Position numbers and translations under genes: made by a program. A stretch of 64,000 nt of DNA from Bradysia coprophila (lineage: Eukaryota; Arthropoda; Insecta; Diptera; Sciaridae): assembly GCF_014529535.1 (NCBI RefSeq), contig NW_023503375.1:5414491-5478490 (forward strand), in the 5' to 3' direction. Shown here piece by piece: positions 56,801 to 64,000 of this stretch. The notes below the pieces were generated by a model. The model was given only the letters and a program-made list of their open reading frames with translations. It did no database searches and was not told the DNA's origin. Position 1 is the stretch's first letter. Every line of letters begins with the position of its first letter.

Positions 56801-59800
56801 ATATTTAGGAGCTTTCGGAATTTGATTTCTTATCGTTCCTTTATTCTCGGTTATTTATTGCAAAGCATTATTGGGCACAATGACTTTGCAGAAATCAATG
56901 AAAAATTTTGCGTTATTTTCGACGATTTCGAAGCGACGACTGTACTTTTTGAGTGTCATTTTCCACATGACCACTAAAAACGTTGAACCATAAAACACTT
57001 GTCATTGTTTTGAGCGTCAGTAGAGCCCGTTGTGAATAGTCGGTCAGATTTTTATCTAATTCGCAATTTTGTGCTCGAATCGAATTTTATGCTCGGAACC
57101 GGTCGGGTTCGATTTGACCGGAGAGACTAGCGATTTTTTTTTGTTCGGCTAAAGCCTCGGCTTAGGGTGTAGATGACGTTGCAGAGCTTAATTGTCTTCA
57201 ACAAATAATTAGATATTAATTAGAGGATTCATCTTTTTGAAAATTCGCTCTATAAATAGTACTACCGGTACACATACTAATTGCGTTTGTTCTGAATAAA
57301 CATGGGACCAATGTGTTGTTTTCGAAGTCGCCTTAATTCGACACCGTGGTAGCTCAGATGGTTAGAACTCAGACTTATAATTTTATTTTTACTCAATGAT
57401 CGGTGGTTTGATACGAAAAAGTCATATCACTTCTAACTAATATGATGGCCTTGCTATAGCTGGAAAACGTATGTTCCAGCACTTGAAGAAGAAGGTTTTG
57501 ATTCAATCCATTGAAAATAATTAAATCGGAAGAAGTAATAGATTCGATGAAGAGTGCTGGTGTGAATGTAATTGGTGGCCCATTAACACCATGCATTGGA
57601 ATTGTGAGCAAAATGGAAAAAGAATTCTGAATGAAGTATCATGAGAAACTAATCGAATACATTAACAGTGCAGTGTGTGTAGTCTTTGTCTTCACCTAAT
57701 TAGCAGCACTTTGACAGTGTGAACATCTGTTAATTTTCTTCTGCATTTTTGCAGGTAGAATTTATGTTTTGTGATTCAACATTTTTCCTTTACAATTCAA
57801 TTGCAACAATTTTCTAAAATAAATATTCGTTTAGCGTATATATATATACTTTAGTGTATATCCTGTATAGCAGGGCCTATTTTTTATTCTTGAAAATTTA
57901 TAAAATTCATTAAAAATCTTGAAAATTCATGAAAATTCATGAAAATTCATGAAATTCATTGATTTTCATTAAAATTCATTAAATTCCTTTAAGCTTCATT
58001 AAAATTCGTTTCCGTTTCAAATTTGTTGGAAAATAAAAAGTTTAGCAAAAATTTACCACGCAGGGCTTTAATTTCTACTTTTTACGTCAAAGTGTAATGA
58101 GGAATTATGAAAAATTCGAAGCAGAACATTATTCTAAACAAAAAATTGTTCTACGGAACGCCTCTAAAATGAACAGTTTTTATATTTTTACAGTTTTTAT
58201 TATTTCAAAATTGAGTTTTACGTCTTTAATTTAAAAAACTTATCAAATCTTTAATCTCCCATTAGACAGTTTGCGCAAAGTTAGAAATTATAAGTCACAT
58301 CTTCATACGAGAAGTTCTGGAAGTTCACTTGTAATTTCCAAATTATAAGTTTACTTATAAATTATACGTCATTCGCGCAAACTGTCTATTATAAGTGGAA
58401 ATCGAGATTTCTGTAAAATATAACATAATGAAATTGTATTTACGCGGTTTTTGAATACAGACATAAAGCACGTCAACCATTTCCGCATAAAGTAGTTCCC
58501 GCTTAAAACGTATACAATAGCCTCATCTGAACTATACGACCAGGCCTGTACTGGCCATACTGGGCGATGCCTGATGCGCCTTTTGCTTTTTTGGCGCTCC
58601 TCAGACCAATAAAGTTTATATAGGCGCCTCTGAGCCTTTTTCAGCCAATCCGCCCGATGCACCTTTTGGTAAGCATTCCGGCACTGTTACTAGCACTGTA
58701 TACGACTCACGATTTCAACTAACCGATTAATCAAACAAAGCTCTAAGTACAAATTTTTTTGGTAGCATGGTGATGAAAAGTTACATTTAGATTTTAAGGC
58801 GTGGGGTAATCTGGCACACGGTGCTAAAACAACGCATTTTTCTACTACGTAAAATGTGAACTCGCACACAATTTTTCAATACCAACATTTTGTAAAAGGA
58901 GTCATCAAGTCGATGACAGGGTTAAAAAGCATTTGCAGCATTAAACTTACGCGTGTGAGTTCACCTTTCACGTAGTTCAAAAGTGCGTCCTTTTTGCACT
59001 GTGTGTCAGATTCCCTGATGCCGATTTTAAAGGCTAGAAAATATTTAAGCAAATGTGTGAAGTGGCTTCATCGAGGCTGTTTAGTGTGAACGTCTAGAGA
59101 TCCGATGATGCTCGGAAACAGATTGAATCTTTATTTACGGGTCATAAACGAGTTGTAACTAACGTAGAATTTAGTTATTTATTTTATTTTGTAATTAATG
59201 AGAAATCCTGGAAATACTTTCATATACAGCACTGTGATCACAATTCTTGAAAATTCATCAAATTCATCAAAATTCTTTAAATTCATTAGAAAATCTGAAA
59301 AATAGGCCCTGCTGTATAGCAGGTATAAATCCGAACCTTCATGAATTTCAGAGAAGATCTGCATTGGTAAAATGGTCATTTAGGATTTATTGCCTTAAAT
59401 TTATGCAAATCACAAACCAAATTCGAATACTTACAACATGGCCGTCAGCATTCAAGGGTTGAATAAAATAGACCATGCTCACCAACAGCATAATTGCTTA
59501 TTTATGACCTTTAATGTGTGCGTCTGATCGCACCTGCTCAAAGATATTATTGTTTCAACAAGTGCAAAATTTCGAGGAGAGGCGATGTGGTCACACAATA
59601 TAACTATGGTTCGATCTGAAATACAATTTTTGTGACGAGACAGGTGTGAACTGGAAATCTAAAATTTCAGGTTCAGGTCAAGTTCGGGTCGAACCTGAAA
59701 TCTTAATTCGGATCGGGTTGAAATCTAGTTCGGATCAGCCTGAATTGAAACCCGAAGTCGTTCCGAGGAGAGGCGACATTTCTACAAGGCCAATATTGTT

Positions 59801-62800
59801 AGGGACGCTATACTGGTTCAAAAAACGATATTTATCTGGACGATCGTTAAAAAGCCATAATAGCGTTTTTGGACGATATTATCATTTTTGAACAAAAGCA
59901 GCCCTAAACTATTTGTCGAGAACCACAGAAAGTGGCTTGATTCAGAAGAAACAGGAGCAAGATACTAGAAAAATTAAACTTAAACTCGCCGAAATTACAA
60001 AATAGATTTCATACTTCTTCAAATCTCCTTCGAATGTTCCCATTATACTAGCGCCGTTAGAACTTTGGGAACTTTGTGAAAGTGCAATGGAAATTCTTTG
60101 CATTTATTTTCATTCGTAACGTTTACTTACAACTTTCCCAAGGTGTCAATGAACTGAACTGCTTCAGTAGACCATGAACCTAGAGTCTCTTCTATTAGTT
60201 TCTTATATTTTCCTAATTAAATGTTTGCCGCCTTATTTGCACCTTGACCGGGAGCTTGACAAATAATGTAGATGAGGCCAGAGTATCTAAGCATGTTGCA
60301 TTCCAAACCATTAAATAACCGTCACGCATTAAAGTCACGCCGTCTACTTTTATTTTCTACGATCAGTAGATGACCATTTCTCTAAAGCGCAATTGCAGTC
60401 AGACACCATTATCTCATCTGAATACATAGAGGGAAGTAATGACTGAAGACACTAAAGTAGGTAATATAGTCAGACATATTTCTGATGTTTTCCTGATGCC
60501 AAGACCAGCACTTCTAACCGGTGGCGATATTATAGACCATTTCTGAACATTGAACTTGAGAGTACAGATTGAATGAAGTGCTTTCTTTTTATCTTCAACT
60601 ATATTATTTAGGACATGTACGTCTGCAATAGGCAGAGGTTCGTACCAAGTATGTTATCTTCGGTAATTTAAAACTATATTTTCACCAAGGATGATATTAT
60701 CGTCCGAATCGATCTTATCGTCCAGAACGATACCATCGTTCAGAAAACCATATTATCGTGTAGAAATGTCCCGCCACCCGTTCCGAGTCAATTTCACTAC
60801 TTCTCAAGTCCCATTTTCATATTTTAATTCCAGAGATCTTACAAAATTGGAAGATGGTCTGGGCGAAAAGGTGGTCATGTTCGCTCACTTCATGGTCGCC
60901 TTTATTGGCTCGATAATATTGGCTCTTGTGAGAGGCTGGCAATTGGCTCTAGTTTGCATGGCATCACTTCCAGTCACATTTATCGTTGTCGGTATTGTTG
61001 CTATGGTACTGATTTTCACCTTATTCTATCACACCACATGAACGTCTTCCCTAAATTCCCATGCCCATTTTAAGATCACCGGTAAATTGGCGAAGAAAGA
61101 AATGTCTGCGTACGCAAAGGCCGGTGCAGTAGCTGAAGAGGTATTCGGTGCAATTAGAACGGTTGTTGGATTCGGTGGACAGGAAAAAGAGGGTGAACGT
61201 TATGCCAATAATTTGATTGATGCTCGGAAAATCAACATCAAAAAGGGTTTCTTTGCTGGTCTTGGCTTCGGACTGTTGTGGTTTTTCATTTATGCCACCT
61301 ACGCGTTAGCCTTCTGGTATGGTGTAGGTCTAGTTATCGATCATAGATATTTGCCACCCGAGGAAGCGGTATATGACGCTGGTACAATGTTCACTGTAAG
61401 ATTTCTTGTTTGTTCCGAGAACTGGCCCGAGTTTCGTTACAAATTTTTGTCATTCGTTGCCAGGTTTTCTTTTCGGTCATGATGGGTGCCATGAGTTTGG
61501 GAGCATCATCACCATTCATCGAGAGCTTCGGCATTGCTAAAGGAGCAGCCGCCAAAGTTTTTCAAATTATTGAAACGAAGCCAATCATTGATCCACTAGC
61601 TAACACCGGTGAGGTACCGCAAAAATGTGACGGAAATCTCACTTTGCGCAATGTGTTCTTCAACTATCCCGGTCGACCGGATGTGAAGATTTTGCAAGGT
61701 GTCAATTTGTCGATCAATAAAGGCGAGACTGTCGCTCTGGTCGGATCATCCGGTTGTGGCAAATCCACTTGCATTCAACTGATTCAACGGTTTTACGATC
61801 CCGCTCAGGGAGAGGTATGATGATGGCACTTGAGGATATCGGATCGGGTGCAAACTTTACTATGTTTGTTGTCTTCAGGTTCTACTAGACAATCGAAACA
61901 TGAGAGATCTGAACGTGAGTTGGCTTCGTCAAAAAATTGGTGTCGTTGGACAAGAGCCCGTACTGTTCGGCACGACTATTTTAGAGAATATTCGCTATGG
62001 ACATGAAAATGCTACTGCGCAAGAAATTGAAGATGCTGCGAAGGCAGCCAATGCTCATAACTTCATTCAAAGACTCCCCGAAGGCTATCATACATTGGTC
62101 GGTGAGCGTGGAGCTCAGCTCTCTGGTGGTCAGAAGCAAAGAGTAGCGATTGCAAGAGCTTTGGTTAGAAATCCAGGTGAATACATGCCTACCGAGGCAG
62201 CATGGAAGTATATTTTCTAACGGTTAACGGTGTCGATCGTTTCAGATATTTTATTATTGGACGAAGCTACATCCGCATTGGACACGGTAAGTTCAATTTC
62301 TTTGTAGGGGTTGTTCGTTCATAGAATATATCATGCTGCTAGAGGTATTCTGTACTAGCGTGCAGTCCATAAAATTTCATTTCATTTCTGTGTGACATGG
62401 GAGAATCCCCGGGAAGGTTTGACCTGAAAAATGTCGATTTTAGCGTGACATACTTTATGAACGACCTCGACCAACCAAAGAAGGACTGAGAGTTTGACCA
62501 TTTCCTTTCGACAATTTTTGCAGGCTAGCGAAGCTAAAGTACAAGCAGCCTTGGAAACGGTGAGTGTCCGAATGCTTTTCATGAATAACAAATGAGTCAA
62601 CAAATCAATCACTTCCAGGCCAGCAAAGGTCGAACCACTGTCATTGTTGCGCATCGTCTGTCGACTATCCGAAATGCGGACAAAATTGTGGTGCTGAAAG
62701 ATGGTTTTGTGGTGGAAGAAGGCGCACATGCTGATCTGATGAAATTGGGAGGACACTATCATGCCCTGGTGACAGCCCAAATGGGCAATGTCGAACGAGA

Positions 62801-64000
62801 TGGGGAAATGACCGAAAGTAAATTTGTCGTTCAGGATTATGATGAGGACGCAAAGGAAGCCGATGTCATCGCTCAAGAGGTGAGTTCTGTTCTGTTCTAG
62901 CCAAGTGACTGCAATGAATCACTGACGAGAACAACGAAATGATCTCGGTTCGCAGGATGAAACCTTGAAATCGGCTGGTCCCTCGATATCGATGTGGGAA
63001 GTGGTACAATGGAATAAGCAAGAATGGCCATATATTACCATTGGTTCGGTGTGTTCGGTGCTGATGGGTGCTGCTATGCCACTGTTTGCAATTCTTTTCG
63101 GTGAAATTGTACAGGTTTTATCGTTACCCGACTCAGATCAAGTTCGCGATGAGGCCAACATGTACAGTTTGTATTTCGTGCTGGTGGGAATATTGGTCGG
63201 TGGAGCGACATTCTTCCAAGTGAGTGATGAGAAAAAAAATCTTTGGGGGCGCGGAATTCAATTTTTTTGTTAACCTAGATCTGGACGTACGGCATAGCTG
63301 GTGAGTACTTGACTGAAAGAGTCCGCGACAAGGCGTTCAAACACATGCTGAAACAAGAAATGGCCTGGTTCGACGACAAAACCAACGGAACGGGAACATT
63401 GTGTGCCAGGCTGTCTACAGATGCGTCTGCTGTGCAAGGGGTAAATAGAGTTTTAACTTCCTTCTCCTGAACGTTCGTTCAGTAAATCTGATCGTTTTCA
63501 CTAGGCAACCGGTCAACGTATAGGTACTGTTCTCTCGTCAGTTTCGACCTTAATTCTTGGTATGAAAGTTCAATCCAGAGATCATTTTTGTCTTCCTACT
63601 AAAAAATTCGAATTTGACTTCAAGGTATCGGAATTGCCATGTACTACGAGTGGCGACTCGGCTTTGTGGCATTGGCCTTTGCTCCCATCATTTTAGTTGC
63701 TTCCTACATGGACATTAAGCTAATGGGTCAGCAAAATTTGGGCAACGGAAAGGCGCTAGAAAAATCCACTAAAATTGCCGTCGAAGTCGTTAGTAATATT
63801 CGGACGGTGGTGTCGTTGGGTCGCGAAAAGATGTTCTTCAACATGTATATGGATCTGTTGGAACCGTCGGTCAAAAGTGCCAAACGGAACACACACATGC
63901 GTGGCCTAGTCTACGGCATCGCTCGTTCGATATGGTTTTTCGCGTATGCTGCTTGTATGGTGTATGGTGCTCAGTTGGTCGTCTGGGGGGAAATCAATAT
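53848..64000 (+). CDS. Mdr: P-glycoprotein/MDR-type ABC transporter (ABCB), 3' end outside the window
   Basis: Exons: 53848-53948, 55815-55896, 55961-56074, 56138-56326, 56387-56487, 60834-61005, 61075-61395, 61464-61814, 61879-62176, 62246-62286, 62524-62559, 62619-62879, 62956-63219, 63279-63440, 63505-63559, 63625 to the edge. All join in phase, about 974 residues of an expected ~1300. The protein is a full ABC exporter of the plasma membrane that expels hydrophobic compounds with ATP. Domain order is a polar N-terminus, six-helix domain 1 (about 60-400), nucleotide-binding domain 1, a linker, then domain 2. NBD1 shows Walker [10 protein letters not shown] (454-462), Q-loop VGQEP (about 502), signature LSGGQKQR (558), Walker [13 protein letters not shown] (578-589) and switch histidine in VIVAHRLS (614). 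All key residues are intact. The intron after exon 5 is 4.3 kb and full of transposons. The second NBD lies beyond the window. Confidence 0.95.
53949..55814. other. Intron 1 of the ABC transporter, nothing coding
   Basis: A 1.9 kb intron. A stretch at 54800-54980 shows degenerate repeats of 'GATTTTC/GAATTTTT' type. 'GAGGCGAAGCCAAGG' near 54741 recalls fragments at 7440 and 8500. No exon is seen. Confidence 0.45.
57343..57420 (+). repeat. tRNA-derived SINE-like unit (Ile-type) in the ABC transporter intron
   Basis: 'GTGGTAGCTCAGATGGTTAG' is a good tRNA D-arm/A-box. A loop 'ACTTATAATTT' resembles an Ile(UAU) anticodon arm, and 'GGTGGTTTGATACGA' a decayed B-box. The acceptor stem is absent. I read it as a degenerate SINE head. 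Confidence 0.5.
57871..59311. mobile_element. hAT-like non-autonomous element with 8 bp duplication
   Basis: Ends are 'CAGGGCCTATTTTT' and its inverse 'AAAAATAGGCCCTG'. Identical flanks CTGTATAG lie at 57863-57870 and 59312-59319. Just inside both ends are runs of 'GAAAATTCATGAAAATTCAT' type. The 1441 bp element has no transposase frame. It contains a further hairpin (58803-59016) and a fragment 'CAGGCCTGTACTGGCCATAC' near 58541. It lies in the 4.3 kb intron of the ABC transporter. Confidence 0.88.
58803..59016. repeat. Inverted repeat nested in the hAT-like element
   Basis: The left 'GGGGTAATCTGGCACACGGT' is mirrored by the right 'ACTGTGTGTCAGATTCCCT' with a few mismatches. The inner 'CTACGTAAAATGTGAACTCG' pairs with 'GTGAGTTCACCTTTCACGTA'. 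Probably a MITE inserted within the larger element. Confidence 0.6.
59560..60775. repeat. Mixed repeats in the ABC transporter intron
   Basis: A direct repeat 'CGAGGAGAGGCGA' occurs near 59574 and 59764. Between them lie 'TTCGGGTCGAACCTGAAAT'-like units. GATAATATCGTCC-type units occur at 59830-59890 and 60690-60775, where 'GTGTAGAAATGTCCCGCCAC' resembles the right end of the element at 40918-42940. No exon is seen. Confidence 0.5.
62307..62468. mobile_element. Worn MITE in intron 10 of the ABC transporter
   Basis: 'GGGGTTGTTCGTTCATAGAA' on the left is mirrored by 'ACTTTATGAACGACCTC' on the right. Ends resemble the GGGGCCGTTCAT family (18442, 41199). It makes up most of this 237 bp intron, whose neighbours are 60-130 bp. 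Confidence 0.6.

Noticed and set aside
57343..57420. A functional tRNA-Ile gene
   Set aside because: The D-arm is good, but the T-arm is decayed and the acceptor stem is missing.

Overview
This 64 kb window looks like AT-rich nuclear DNA of an insect, most likely a dipteran. That is an inference from protein style, many 60-100 bp introns with clean GT..AG ends, and a very dense load of small inverted-repeat transposons. No ribosomal RNA, organellar or bacterial operon structure is seen. A fungus gnat or another nematoceran would fit, but nothing read here fixes the species.

Four protein-coding host genes can be rebuilt exon by exon. (1) A fatty acid hydroxylase/sterol desaturase family enzyme (FAXDC2-like), + strand, 6818-10841, 4 exons, 321 codons. 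(2) A small protein with two LIM domains, + strand, 12720-19259, 6 exons, 133 codons. (3) A compact bestrophin chloride channel, - strand, 51490 down to 48236, 9 exons, 410 codons. (4) A P-glycoprotein/MDR-type ABC transporter (ABCB), + strand, from 53848 to beyond the right edge, 16 exons visible, about 974 residues, cut off in the second transmembrane domain. Bestrophin and the ABC transporter are head to head, about 2.4 kb apart. The genes do not form a pathway; two encode membrane transport proteins, one a membrane lipid enzyme and one a protein-interaction adaptor.

The other roughly 45 kb is a mosaic of mobile elements and repeats. The stretch 19.4-48.2 kb holds no convincing host gene. 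It contains a 2.9 kb foldback element with ~770 bp arms (27807-30729), two dead non-LTR retrotransposons (31041-33245 and 33521-35345), and a tandem repeat split by the second of these. There are many short elements with terminal inverted repeats (TIRs). Seven short or non-autonomous insertions keep good or near-perfect 7-8 bp target-site duplications (hAT/P-like length) and one keeps a 3 bp TTA duplication (PIF/Harbinger-like). Several long hairpins and degenerate tRNA-derived SINE-like units are also present, many of them inside introns of the four genes.

No CRISPR array, functional tRNA or rRNA was found. The most unusual structures are the foldback element carrying the same 116-codon reading frame in both arms, a 1.1 kb inverted-repeat element holding two opposed tRNA-like units, a 2 kb element with a small arginine-rich reading frame, and a possible remote first exon at 43.8 kb.
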